Origin: DASQYE01 sp035940775
Lineage (GTDB): Bacteria > Acidobacteriota > Blastocatellia > Pyrinomonadales > Pyrinomonadaceae
Length of the DNA stretch: 64,000 bases
Assembly: GCA_035940775.1 (NCBI GenBank)
Contig: DASZEN010000008.1
Span: forward strand, 62,001-126,000
Direction of reading: 5' to 3'
A program made the translations under genes and the position numbers. A model generated the notes under the pieces. It was not told the origin of the DNA. It saw only the letters and a program-made list of their open reading frames with translations, and ran no database searches. How positions within the stretch are numbered: position 1 is the stretch's first letter; every line of letters starts with the position of its first letter. Below are positions 17,176 through 25,439 of this stretch, piece by piece.

Positions 17176-17197
17176 TAAGCGCTTACGTAACCGTTTA
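17176..17197. promoter_or_regulatory. Twin LacI-type operator palindromes
   Basis: TAAGCGCTTA (17176-17185) is a perfect palindrome. TAACCGTTTA (17188-17197) fits the same TAAnCGnTTA pattern. Both have the central CG and the AAnCGnTT core expected for LacI-family operators, and their centres are 12 bp apart. They cover about +8 to +30 relative to the predicted start of the promoter at 17212-17241, an ideal repression position. The first site lies inside a longer palindrome AGCGCTTAAGCGCT (17170-17183). The LacI-type protein at 3684-4709 is the likely binder. Confidence 0.65.
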
Positions 17198-17211
17198 ACT
17201 AGATGGGCTGG

Positions 17212-17241
17212 CTTATAGCAGGACTGTCAGTGCCTTGTCAA
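17212..17241 (-). promoter_or_regulatory. Sigma70-like promoter of the sugar locus
   Basis: On the minus strand TTGACA (17236-17241) is separated by 18 bases from TATAAG (17212-17217), pointing at the TonB-receptor gene 270 bases downstream. It lies after the terminator hairpin of the preceding TPR gene and immediately upstream of the twin operator. The predicted 5' leader is about 260 bases. Confidence 0.68.
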
Positions 17242-17322
17242 TATCTTTTTCCGGGGCGGGGGCAGAAAAGCGCTCGATTTCGGCCCCGAACAGCCTCATG
17301 GTTTCGGGCCCGCAGCCCGGCC

Positions 17323-17344
17323 AAGGGCGGCGAGGGCCGCCCTT
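17323..17344 (-). terminator. Hairpin downstream of TPR gene
   Basis: AAGGGCGGC (17323-17331) and GCCGCCCTT (17336-17344) form a perfect 9-bp stem with a 4-base loop, starting 5 bases after the stop of the TPR gene at 17349. No long T-run follows, so it may be a stability hairpin or weak terminator. It separates that gene from the sugar-locus promoter. Confidence 0.5.
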
Positions 17345-17348
17345 CTTC

Positions 17349-19043
17349 CTATTTCGGCGGATCGACGAGCCTGAAACGGATCGTCTCCTCTTTCTGCTTC
17401 TCGCCGCGCAGCTTATCGGCGGTCGCAAACATGGCCTGGGCCAGCGCCTTCTCACCGAGGCGCGCATAAACGAGTCCCAACTGGTAGGGAGCCGTCGCAT
17501 CCTTCGGGTTAAGCTCGACGGCGCGTTCCAGCTCGACCCGCGCCGCCTGGTAATTCTTCTGCCTGGCATAGACTATGCCGAGCGCCGTACGGGCGGCCGA
17601 ATGGCTCGGCTCGGCCTTGAGCGCGCGTTGCAGCCACACGGCGGCCTGTGCGGCGTCGCCTTCATTATGCGCGATCATCCCCAGATAGTATTCCGCATCC
17701 GCATAGGGCGTGAGGGCGACGCTGCGTTCCAGGGCGGCGCGCGCCTGTGGGTATTGTTTGAGGCTGTAGAGCGCCGCGCCGCGCACGTAGTAGCCGCGAC
17801 TGTCGTCGGGCCGCAATTCGATGAAGCGGTTCAGGAGCTGGACGGCCTCAGCCGCCTCGCCGTTTTGGAGTCGCGCAATCGCCAGCGCATACAGGTAGCC
17901 GGGCTCGTCCGGGCTCATGCGATGCAGCCGCTCAAGGACAGGCAGCGCGTCAAACACCAGATTCAGGTTCAGGGCCGTCCAGCCGAAGTCATATAGAACC
18001 TGTGGCGAGTCGGGCGCAAGCTTGCGAGCGCGAATCAGGTGGGCCAGCGCCTTCTCAAGCTCGCCCGTGGCGCGCGCCACACGCGCAAGAGCGCGCAGTG
18101 TATCCACGTCGTCGGGCTTCAAAGCGAGCGCCGCAGTGTAATACTCCTCGGCGCGGCGCAAATCTCCCTTCTGATAATAGCTCGTCCCCAGATCGTAGAG
18201 CAGCGGGAAAGAATCTGGCGTCTGCCCTCTGGCGGCTTCGAGCAGCTCTATCGCCTGATCTATCAGCCCGTGCTCGGCGAAAGAGGTCGCGAGCGCGGCC
18301 GTCGCCTCGGCTGAGAGAGTGCCCGCCTGCTTTAGCGAAGCGACGACCCGCTGCGCCTCCTCCTTACGACCCAGGCCCAGATAACATTCGACGACGAGTG
18401 AAAGATGCTCCACGCTCAGGAGAGGGCGCGGTATCTTTCCCAGAAGTTCGAGCGCGCGTCCGTAATCGCGCCGCTGCTTCGCATAGATTTCCGCCAGATT
18501 ATAATTAACGTCCGGATTGTCGGGCGCGAGCCTGCTCGCTTCCGTAAAGGCCCAGAGCGCTCTCTCCGTGTTTCGGCTCCCCACGTAGAGGCGACCGAGG
18601 TTCACGTAAGCGCCGAGCAGAGTCGGCGCGGCCTCTATGGCGCGCGTGAACAGCCGCTCAGCCTCGTCCATGCGCTGCTGCTCGGCGCGGATGACGCCCA
18701 GCAGATTGAGCGCGTTGGGTTCGCGCGGCTCCGCGCGCAGTATCCCATTAAGCTCGGCCTCGGCAGGCGCAAGCTTCCCTTCGCGTATCAGCTCTGCCGC
18801 GCGTTCCAGGCGCTCATAGCTCTCAGAATCCTGCGCGGCGCAGGGAGCAACGGCGTGCGAATAAGCGACCGTAAGAGAGAGAAGAGTCAACAGCGACCTG
18901 TATATTTTCAGCCTCCCGCGATAGGTTTTCGCGTCCCGGCCGTTGACCCGAAATGACAGGCCCGCGATCAGGCGCGCCGCCTGACCGCACCGGCTCACGC
19001 TCTTTAATGTTCCGGCTCGTATCATCCCTATAAATCTCGTCAT
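17349..19043 (-). CDS. Exported TPR-repeat protein
   Basis: Tetratricopeptide scaffold of up to 564 residues with about 13 repeats (for example NALNLLGVIRAEQQRMDEA, LLYDLGTSYYQKGDLRRAEEYY, TAPYQLGLVYARLGEKALAQA). A signal-peptide-like core (SLLTLLSLTVAYSHAV, then AQ) begins only near residue 50, so the ATG at 19043 gives an implausibly long lead. GGGAGG at 18912-18917 lies just upstream of a CTG (18911) and 6 bases from an ATA (18905), suggesting a shorter non-canonical start. It is divergent from the CRTAC1 gene at 19404. Such TPR/CRTAC1 neighbours are common in Acidobacteriota as I recall. Function beyond scaffolding is unknown. Confidence 0.8.
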   Translation of the reverse strand: MTRFIGMIRAGTLKSVSRCGQAARLIAGLSFRVNGRDAKTYRGRLKIYRSLLTLLSLTVAYSHAVAPCAAQDSESYERLERAAELIREGKLAPAEAELNGILRAEPREPNALNLLGVIRAEQQRMDEAERLFTRAIEAAPTLLGAYVNLGRLYVGSRNTERALWAFTEASRLAPDNPDVNYNLAEIYAKQRRDYGRALELLGKIPRPLLSVEHLSLVVECYLGLGRKEEAQRVVASLKQAGTLSAEATAALATSFAEHGLIDQAIELLEAARGQTPDSFPLLYDLGTSYYQKGDLRRAEEYYTAALALKPDDVDTLRALARVARATGELEKALAHLIRARKLAPDSPQVLYDFGWTALNLNLVFDALPVLERLHRMSPDEPGYLYALAIARLQNGEAAEAVQLLNRFIELRPDDSRGYYVRGAALYSLKQYPQARAALERSVALTPYADAEYYLGMIAHNEGDAAQAAVWLQRALKAEPSHSAARTALGIVYARQKNYQAARVELERAVELNPKDATAPYQLGLVYARLGEKALAQAMFATADKLRGEKQKEETIRFRLVDPPK

Positions 19044-19403
19044 GGCTTTAAAAAGAGGAGCGCTCCCCCTTTGAGCAGTGCCGCGAGAGACAGATTACAG
19101 GCGGCGCTTTAGCATGCAGGCGGGCCCTTCTTCCCTGCCTTTCCGGGGGTCGCAAAGACTGATTATACAATCGCTATGCTAAACTGGCGCGGCCGGGCCG
19201 TGATTTATGATCGCAGCACTCTTTTTGAAGTCCGGGGCGCAAAACGAGTCCGTGCGCGCACGTGCGCGTCGAGTTCAGGATGTTATCATCCGGTCTCCAA
19301 CTTTAAAATTCAAACGCTTCTGCTAAATTCCCTGTATCGAACCCGAGACCGTTCGCTCGATCAGCAGAGATTGCTCCGAGCCGTTTTGGAAAGGTAAATT
19401 TTG
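19044..19403. other. Divergent intergenic region, candidate promoter
   Basis: About 360 bases between the TPR gene (minus) and the CRTAC1 gene (plus). A consensus TATAAT lies on the minus strand at 19162-19167 and could drive the TPR gene; no good -35 is seen. AAACGCTT near 19313 matches the LacI core but occurs alone and may be chance. No small gene is convincing. Confidence 0.35.
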
Positions 19404-21113
19404 GTGAAGTCCGGAAAGCCGTCCCTCTTATCATTCATCGCGTTGAGCCTCCTTCTGGGGTTGCACTCTCAGGTCGGCCTCGCGCTCGACCGAAGCAGCG
19501 GCGGCCCCGTTGTTTTTGAAGAGATACCGGCCAGCGCGAGCCGTATAACATGGGTTCACAACAATGCCAGATCAAAGGAGCGATACCTGCCGGAGACGGT
19601 CGGCGCGGGCTGCGCTTTTTTTGATTATGACAACGACGGGTGGATGGACATCTATCTGGTCAATAGCGGGGGGTCGGATTTTTACACGCCGCTCGTGCCT
19701 CTCAAGAATGCGCTCTATCGCAATAACCGCGACGGCACTTTCCGGGAGGTCACGGATCAGGCGGGGGTCGCTGGCGGGGGATTCGGAATGGGAGTGGCCG
19801 CGGGCGATTATGACGGCGACGGCAGACAGGATTTATACGTCACCAACTACGGGCGCAATAATCTCTATCATAACAATGGCGACGGGACGTTTACGGACGT
19901 GGCGTCGAAGGCGGGCGTAACGGCCGAAGGATGGTCTACGTGCGCCGTATGGTTCGACTACGACTCGGACGGGCGACTCGATCTGTTTGTCTCCAGCTTC
20001 GTTTTTTATAACAAGTCGCAGAACATATACTGCGGCGATAATCTACAGAAGCAGCGATACTACTGCATACCGCGCGTCTTCAAGCCCACGCCGAGCCGTC
20101 TTTTTCATAACAACGGAAACGGCACCTTCACGGACGCGAGCCGCGAGTCCGGAATCGCAGCCTCTCCCGGCAAGTCTTTCGGGGCGGTGGCGACCGATGT
20201 CAATAACGACGGCTTGATGGATCTGTTCGTCGCCAACGATACGGTCGCCAATTTCCTCTTCATTAATAAGGGCGCGGGAAAGTTCGCCGAGAGTGGCTTG
20301 CTCGCCGGGGTCGCTTACGGCGAAGCGGGCAATGCGCGCTCCGGGATGGGCGTGGACGCCGCCGACTACGACTCGGACGGATGGCAAGACCTCTTCGTAG
20401 CCAACATAGATCAGGAGCTGTTCAGCCTTTACAGGAACGAGCGAGACCTGACCTTTACGGACGAGCCGGGAGAGATCGCCCCGGCGACGCGGCTGCTGAG
20501 CGGCTGGGGGCTCAAGTTCTTCGATTATGACAACGACGGTGATCCGGACTTGTTGCTCTCCAACGGCCACCCTGACGATATGATCGAGGCGCAAGTCTCG
20601 CGCGTAAAGTACAGAGAGCCGCTGCTCATGTTCGAGAACACGGGACGCGCTTTCAAGAACGTGAGCGCGCAATCGGGCGCAGTTTTCAGCAGGGATTTTC
20701 CGGCGCGCGGAATGGCGGTCGGCGACGCCGACAACGACGGCGATCTGGACGTGCTCATCTCAAACAATGGCGAGCCGCCGCTTTTGCTTCGCAACAAGGG
20801 CGGCAATCTGAATAACTGGCTGGGAGTCGAGCTGATCGCCACGAAGAGTCCCGCTCCGGCAGTTGGCGCAGTCATCACATGGCAGGCGGGCGGCGTCAAG
20901 CGAAGCCGCTTGAAGACGGGCGGCGGCAGTTACCTTGCCTCGCACGACCCGCGCGAGATTCTGGGCATCGGTCGCGCCGCTGCGGTTGAGAGCGTGGAGA
21001 TTCGATGGCCGAGCGGCAAAATCGACAGGCTCACGAATCCGCCCGTCAACACCTATATCAAAGTGGTCGAAGGCGAAGGCGTCGAGAGGGATAGAACCTC
21101 TGGCCGGAAGTGA
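19404..21113 (+). CDS. CRTAC1-type FG-GAP/ASPIC-UnbV secreted protein
   Basis: Exported protein of 569 residues. A signal peptide covers about residues 1-28. At least seven FG-GAP/VCBS repeats with Ca-binding DxDxDG loops follow: DYDNDGWMDIYLVN, DYDGDGRQDLYVTN, DYDSDGRLDLFVSS, DVNNDGLMDLFVAN, DYDSDGWQDLFVAN, DYDNDGDPDLLLSN and DADNDGDLDVLISN. The C-terminus is an ASPIC/UnbV domain (GAVITWQAGG, GGGSYLASHDPR, VEIRWPSGKID). The fold is a beta-propeller with many calcium sites, and the role in bacteria is unclear (surface binding or adhesion). The start is GTG 19404, with AAGG upstream; TTG 19401 adds one residue. Confidence 0.92.
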   Translation: MKSGKPSLLSFIALSLLLGLHSQVGLALDRSSGGPVVFEEIPASASRITWVHNNARSKERYLPETVGAGCAFFDYDNDGWMDIYLVNSGGSDFYTPLVPLKNALYRNNRDGTFREVTDQAGVAGGGFGMGVAAGDYDGDGRQDLYVTNYGRNNLYHNNGDGTFTDVASKAGVTAEGWSTCAVWFDYDSDGRLDLFVSSFVFYNKSQNIYCGDNLQKQRYYCIPRVFKPTPSRLFHNNGNGTFTDASRESGIAASPGKSFGAVATDVNNDGLMDLFVANDTVANFLFINKGAGKFAESGLLAGVAYGEAGNARSGMGVDAADYDSDGWQDLFVANIDQELFSLYRNERDLTFTDEPGEIAPATRLLSGWGLKFFDYDNDGDPDLLLSNGHPDDMIEAQVSRVKYREPLLMFENTGRAFKNVSAQSGAVFSRDFPARGMAVGDADNDGDLDVLISNNGEPPLLLRNKGGNLNNWLGVELIATKSPAPAVGAVITWQAGGVKRSRLKTGGGSYLASHDPREILGIGRAAAVESVEIRWPSGKIDRLTNPPVNTYIKVVEGEGVERDRTSGRK

Positions 21114-21238
21114 CGAAGCAGGGCGATCCGCCTTTATGTAGAGCGTCCTGCTACGGGTCATCAGCGCTCGTGCGAACCGTACCGGCGTGGCCACATCCTC
21201 TGTAGCCTGCAACGGTGATCGTCTCCGCTCCGGTTGCT

Positions 21239-22861
21239 CTAATAAAACGATGTGATGCTGAAGGAATCGAATCTGGCGATAGCTTCCTTAGCGCCGCCCG
21301 CCGTCAACGCTATGCGAACGGCTTCCAGGTGGCTGCCGTTCACCTGCTCGCCTACGTCCTTCCAGTCGCGCCCGTCAGAGCTGACGGCGAAACGAAAAAA
21401 GTAACCGTCGCTCGCCGTCAGACGAAGATGAATGGTCGGCGAGGCGGGCGCATTGGCGCTGGCGACCGTTTTCTGCTCCTTCCCTTCGCGCAGCCACACG
21501 GTGACCTTTCCATCGCCGACGGCGATTCCGAGCGCGTCGCGGTTACCCTGGTAAGCAGCCAGCCCGGCGCGCGCCCCTCGCTTCATCGCGCGCGTGTCGA
21601 TGACGACGGTCGCGGTGTACTTGCCGGACTTGGTGGGCCGGGCCACGACCGCGCCTGCGATGTCAGAAGCGTGCTCGCCCTTCGGAGCCAGCAGAAGATG
21701 ACCGCCGCCCTCTGTCTCGATTCTCATCACGGGTTCATTGTCCTGCGGCCACTGCCAGCCGCCATCCAATTGAAGCGAGTTAAAATCGTCCTTGAATTCA
21801 TCCAGGATAAGGCTTAGAGCATCGCCGGTCGGGCCCGAGCGTGGGCGGTTCGGCCCCTTGCCGTTATTGATGGTGGGCCAACCCGCCGCCGCCGCGCCCC
21901 ATTCCACCTCATCGAGTAAAGCCTCGCGCCCGACCTGCGCGAAATCTTCCGACTTCTTATAAGAGTGATAGAGAAGGAAGCTGCGGCCCTGCGCGTCCTC
22001 TACGATGCTGCCGTGGCCCGGACACTGCCAGCTCTCGTTAGCGGCCAGGATCGGATTCGCAGGGTTCTTCTCCCAGGGCCCAAGCAGTTTGCGCGAGCGC
22101 GCCACGCCCAGCGCGTAATTACAACTGCGACCGCAACAGGCGTTGCCCGAATAGAAGAGGTAGAACCAGCCGTCGCGGCGCACGACGAAAGGCCCCTCGA
22201 CGACGCCTCCCTCCCACGCAACGTCATTGCGCACCAGCTCCTTCTTATCGCCTAAGAGTTTTGTGCCGTCGTCCGCCAACCTTTGCGCCCAGATGCGCGT
22301 CGGCTGGTTGCGGCTGTTGCCGTCCTCTTTCCAGATCAGGTAGAACCGGCCATCCTCGTCCCGCGCCGTCGCAGCGTCTATAGAGCCTATGCTCTGGCAG
22401 ACGAGCGGGCCGCGATCCGTGTAAGGCCCGTCGGCCTGCGGGGCGGTCGCCACGGCGACGCAGAGCGGGCCGCCCTTTTTGCGCGCCGTGTAAAAGACGA
22501 AGAAGCGGCCACGATCTTCGACGATCTCCGGGGCCCAGAAGTTACGTTCAGTCCATGACGGCCGCTGGCGGAAAACAGCGCCCGCCACTTTCCAGTTGAC
22601 CATATCGCGCGAGTGTAGAATCGGAAACAGCGGAGCCCACTCGCCCGAAGTGGTCGTCGCCCAGTAATCCGACCCGACGCGAATCACGGACGGGTCTGGA
22701 AAATCGCCCGCGATCACGGGATTCGCATAAGCGGCTAGCTGTTGCTGCTGCGGCTGCTCCTGCGCCGTGACGCTCGACGCGGCACAGGCGGCCAATAATA
22801 ATGAAGCGATGACGGCCTGGGCCAATCGTCGTGCTGCTGCTGAGCGCTCTCTTTTCTTCAT
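21239..22861 (-). CDS. Exported GH43 glycosidase, paralogue of the locus enzyme
   Basis: Family 43 glycosidase of 540 residues. ATG 22861 begins MKKRERSAAARRLAQ; a TTG 33 bases earlier adds nothing family-like. A lipobox-like LAAC at Cys26 overlaps a normal signal-peptidase site, so it may be a lipoprotein. Catalytic acids are Asp56 (FPDPS), Asp162 (GSIDA) and Glu222 (VVEGP). The two Asp positions are identical to those of the protein at 1925-3586, and the Cys pattern (ACCGRSC) and C-terminal beta-sandwich are shared. The pair therefore arose by duplication, but this copy lies outside the main operon, 4 kb beyond its promoter. It probably acts on the same furanose glycans with altered specificity. 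Confidence 0.88.
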   Translation of the reverse strand: MKKRERSAAARRLAQAVIASLLLAACAASSVTAQEQPQQQQLAAYANPVIAGDFPDPSVIRVGSDYWATTTSGEWAPLFPILHSRDMVNWKVAGAVFRQRPSWTERNFWAPEIVEDRGRFFVFYTARKKGGPLCVAVATAPQADGPYTDRGPLVCQSIGSIDAATARDEDGRFYLIWKEDGNSRNQPTRIWAQRLADDGTKLLGDKKELVRNDVAWEGGVVEGPFVVRRDGWFYLFYSGNACCGRSCNYALGVARSRKLLGPWEKNPANPILAANESWQCPGHGSIVEDAQGRSFLLYHSYKKSEDFAQVGREALLDEVEWGAAAAGWPTINNGKGPNRPRSGPTGDALSLILDEFKDDFNSLQLDGGWQWPQDNEPVMRIETEGGGHLLLAPKGEHASDIAGAVVARPTKSGKYTATVVIDTRAMKRGARAGLAAYQGNRDALGIAVGDGKVTVWLREGKEQKTVASANAPASPTIHLRLTASDGYFFRFAVSSDGRDWKDVGEQVNGSHLEAVRIALTAGGAKEAIARFDSFSITSFY

Positions 22862-22984
22862 AGCTGTAGCTTCAAGTGTTGCCCGCGACGGCATTTCAAA
22901 CAGGGACGAGCCCTTCCGACCCTGTTTTGCTTTTCGGGCCGCGAGAAAGAGCCTTGAGAAGCTTTGCGACCCTCGCGGCCGTTT

Positions 22985-23371
22985 TCAGTGATTGTCTGTG
23001 ACTTCCCGCTGCTCGAACAATTCGATCCTGTTGCCGAACGGGTCGAAGAAAGAGAAGCGTTCAACTCCGGGGATGCTAATCTCTTCTCTAAGCTCGACCC
23101 CGTGTTCCGACAAATAGTTTCTGATGCCCTCTAAATCTTCGACCTCGAATGCCGGATGCCGCTTAGACCGCTTCTTCTGCGCCTCCTCGATTCCGATGTG
23201 CAATTGGATGTCGGCGACCTCGTACCACATCCCGCCGCCGGGCTTCAGCGCGTCCGGCTTCTCTATCTCTCTGAGGCCGAGCACGCCGCCGTAAAACTCT
23301 CGGGCTCTCTCTTCCTCGCCGAAGGGAATGCAAAGCTGTAGGTGTCCGAGCCGCTTGATCGCGATTTTCAT
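22985..23371 (-). CDS. VOC-superfamily (glyoxalase/bleomycin-resistance fold) protein
   Basis: A 128-residue single-domain protein with the paired beta-alpha-beta-beta-beta modules of the vicinal-oxygen-chelate fold. Likely metal ligands are His10 (LGHLQL), His58 (LHIGIE) and Glu in RIELFE near the C-terminus. FYGGVLGLREI and FFDPFGNRIELFE are classic family segments. The reaction cannot be assigned: members include glyoxalases, dioxygenases and drug-binding proteins. It lies 120 bases from the GH43 start on the same strand but shows no functional link to it. Inverted repeats at 22898-22927 and 22937-22980 fill the gap and may end its transcript. Confidence 0.85.
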   Translation of the reverse strand: MKIAIKRLGHLQLCIPFGEEERAREFYGGVLGLREIEKPDALKPGGGMWYEVADIQLHIGIEEAQKKRSKRHPAFEVEDLEGIRNYLSEHGVELREEISIPGVERFSFFDPFGNRIELFEQREVTDNH

Positions 23372-23606
23372 GCCGTTATTTTGCGTAAAGGTAGAAGGAA
23401 CGTCCGGCTTTATTCCCGAGCCGGACGGCGCGCCGCATCAAACTCGCATAAGTGTTCTATAAAATCAAGAACGAATAAGTGAAGAGCGCACGCCCGATAA
23501 GCGAAGGGCATAGGATGGCGCGCGGCGAAGGGGGCTCGACCTTGCCCTCGATTTTGCTCTTATTGTAGGATGGCCGTCCTAATTGTCGCCGTTTGGAACC
23601 GGTGCT

Positions 23607-24071
23607 ATGAAGATTAAGCGTCTCGTTGTCGTCGCACTTTGCGTCGCAGGTTTTTTGGTCTGCGGGGCCGCGTCCTCCGCACAGGAAACGGGGCCATTGG
23701 GCTCTCCGGGCATAGTCTCTCAAAGGACGAGCGCGCCCGCCGACTCTCGCTTCGAGATTATTCAGGCCCAGTCGAATATCAGAACCACGCTGAAGCTCGA
23801 CAAGTTCACGGGAACCGTTTACGAGCTGGTGAGAAATAAGGATCTGGTCAAGGCGAAGGACGAGGAATATGTCTGGGCGGTGACAAAACGGCTTGCCCAC
23901 CAGCAGGATAAAATCGATTCCCCCGACCGGGTCAATTACCAGATCGTCACGTCTGCGATAGGCGTCCGCTATTATACTTTCCTCCTCAACCTCAACACCG
24001 GAGCGAGCTGGAAGCTATCGGCAGACCCCGATAAGGAACAGTCTTACTGGTACCCCGTCAAGACACAGTAG
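23607..24071 (+). CDS. Small secreted protein of unknown function
   Basis: A 154-residue protein with a clear signal peptide (MKIKRLVVVALCVAGFLVCG, cleavage near AASSAQ). ATG 23607 is chosen; a TTG 24 bases upstream would place eight residues ahead of the signal. The mature part has no recognised domain. It contains a short beta-rich core (FTGTVYELV) and ends with WKLSADPDKEQSYWYP. The gene is isolated, with a divergent VOC gene to the left and a receiver gene to the right. I do not recognise the family. Confidence 0.65.
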   Translation: MKIKRLVVVALCVAGFLVCGAASSAQETGPLGSPGIVSQRTSAPADSRFEIIQAQSNIRTTLKLDKFTGTVYELVRNKDLVKAKDEEYVWAVTKRLAHQQDKIDSPDRVNYQIVTSAIGVRYYTFLLNLNTGASWKLSADPDKEQSYWYPVKTQ

Positions 24072-24202
24072 CGGAAGGCTTTCGCAGTCTCCGGGCCGGT
24101 CAGGGTCGCGGCGAGCCGAGGGCCCTGAGAACGGTCGGGAATTGAAATCCTGAGCCCCATTCCGGCCCGTCCCGTAGAGTTCTCCGTGGCCTGTAAAATT
24201 CC

Positions 24203-24231
24203 TTGTCACCCGCTCCGGCTTGTGCTAATGT
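24203..24231 (+). promoter_or_regulatory. Sigma70-like promoter upstream of receiver gene
   Basis: TTGTCA (24203-24208), a 17-base spacer and TAATGT (24226-24231) form a plausible promoter about 160 bases before the receiver gene at 24399. The remainder of the 24072-24398 gap shows no gene. A second TTGACA (24305-24310) has no matching -10. Confidence 0.5.
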
Positions 24232-24398
24232 GCGCGCCATACTTTCTTGGCGGGATTTGTCCTGCTCCGAAGAGCCTTACCTGAAAGATCCAACATCAAG
24301 GGCGTTTGACAGAGCGGCCCGTAACCGCGCCTTTTCGTTGAAGCCGCTATCAAAATAATAGTTCTATCCGCTCAGGGCACATTTGATCGGAACTTTGC

Positions 24399-24806
24399 AT
24401 GCAGACACTGAAACGCCGCGTCTTCTGCGCCGAAGACCACGACGATACGCGACAACTGCTCAGCCTCCTGCTCGGGCAATCTGATTACGAAGTCGAGGCC
24501 GCAGCAACCGTCGCCGAGGGCTTGCGCCTGGCGCGTCGCAAGAGCTTCGACCTGTATCTGTTGAGCGGCAGATTCCCGGACGGAACTGGGATCGAGATGT
24601 GCCGCCATATTCGCCAGTTCGATAAATCTACTCCCATACTTTTTTATTCGGCTGCGGCCCATGAATCCGACCGCGAGCGCGGCATCAACGCCGGAGCCCA
24701 GGCTTATATAGCCAAGCCCGGAGATATTTTCGAGCTGGTTAATACCGTCACGCAATTGATAAATCAATCGAAGTCGGGCGCCGCCCCTGGCGGGCGCGCG
24801 AATTAA
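24399..24806 (+). CDS. Single-domain receiver protein lacking the phospho-acceptor Asp
   Basis: A 135-residue CheY-like receiver with no output domain. The acidic pair (Glu12-Asp13 in AEDHDD), the Ser84 switch (FYSA) and conserved Lys106 (AKPGD) are present. However, the beta3 site reads LYLLSGRFPDGTG, so Ser56 stands where the phosphorylated Asp should be. It therefore probably cannot be phosphorylated in the normal way and may act as an atypical receiver that binds a partner constitutively. No kinase gene is adjacent. The gene has its own predicted promoter at 24203-24231. The residue change is visible in the sequence; its consequence is inferred. Confidence 0.85.
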   Translation: MQTLKRRVFCAEDHDDTRQLLSLLLGQSDYEVEAAATVAEGLRLARRKSFDLYLLSGRFPDGTGIEMCRHIRQFDKSTPILFYSAAAHESDRERGINAGAQAYIAKPGDIFELVNTVTQLINQSKSGAAPGGRAN

Positions 24807-24959
24807 CGGGAGCGGTACGGAAAACCCAAGCGCCGTCTGCCGGAGCCTCGGCTGCCGACTTCGACTGTCGCTTTTTCACGTGAGGCTTCTCCGGGGTTCG
24901 TTCAACGGAAAGGCTCATCGTCAGATTTTCAACCATCAAACACACGGAGGCGCAGAATA

Positions 24960-25247
24960 ATGAACATCTTAGCAATACTGGCTCTACTCTGTCTTTTAGG
25001 CAGTATTGTCTGCTGGATCATCGTGCTTATCAAAATGTTCCAGAATGGCGGGGCTCTTCAGGGCATCCTCGGCTTCATTTGCCAGCTCTGGGCATTCATC
25101 TGGGGATGGATGAACTCGGGCCGGTTAGGTTTCAGGAACATCATGTACATCTGGACTGCCCTGATTATCCTCTATGCCATCCTTATCATGGCCGCCGGAG
25201 GCATGGGAGCGATGCCGGGCATGCCGCCAGCGGCAAATGCGCCCTAG
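24960..25247 (+). CDS. Small two- to three-span membrane protein
   Basis: A 95-residue hydrophobic protein. Membrane segments lie at about 4-27, 36-52 and 60-79, and a Gly/Met/Pro-rich tail (GGMGAMPGMPPAANAP) probably faces one side of the membrane. A GGAGG site precedes the ATG by a normal distance. It is the gene just before mscL on the same strand and may share its transcript. I do not recognise a family. The aromatic-rich middle (FICQLWAFIWGW) is its most distinctive feature. Confidence 0.65.
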   Translation: MNILAILALLCLLGSIVCWIIVLIKMFQNGGALQGILGFICQLWAFIWGWMNSGRLGFRNIMYIWTALIILYAILIMAAGGMGAMPGMPPAANAP

Positions 25248-25439
25248 TTTCGGAAAACCGAAGCCGAGGCGTGGGCGCGATGCCATAGGGCATTGGGCCC
25301 CGAGTTAGAGAAACCGGACGCGAGCGACCGGGCGCGAGAGAAGAGCTTACCGACGAGAATGCGTGTAGGCGAGGCTCGGCGCTTCGGTCGCTCGACGTTT
25401 GAGTGGGAAACGCTCGTCAGTGTGAAAGGAGAGCCGAAG

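Noticed and set aside
19312..19319. Single AAACGCTT resembling a LacI operator core upstream of the CRTAC1 gene
   Set aside because: An isolated 8-base match is expected by chance several times in 64 kb and lacks flanking symmetry.
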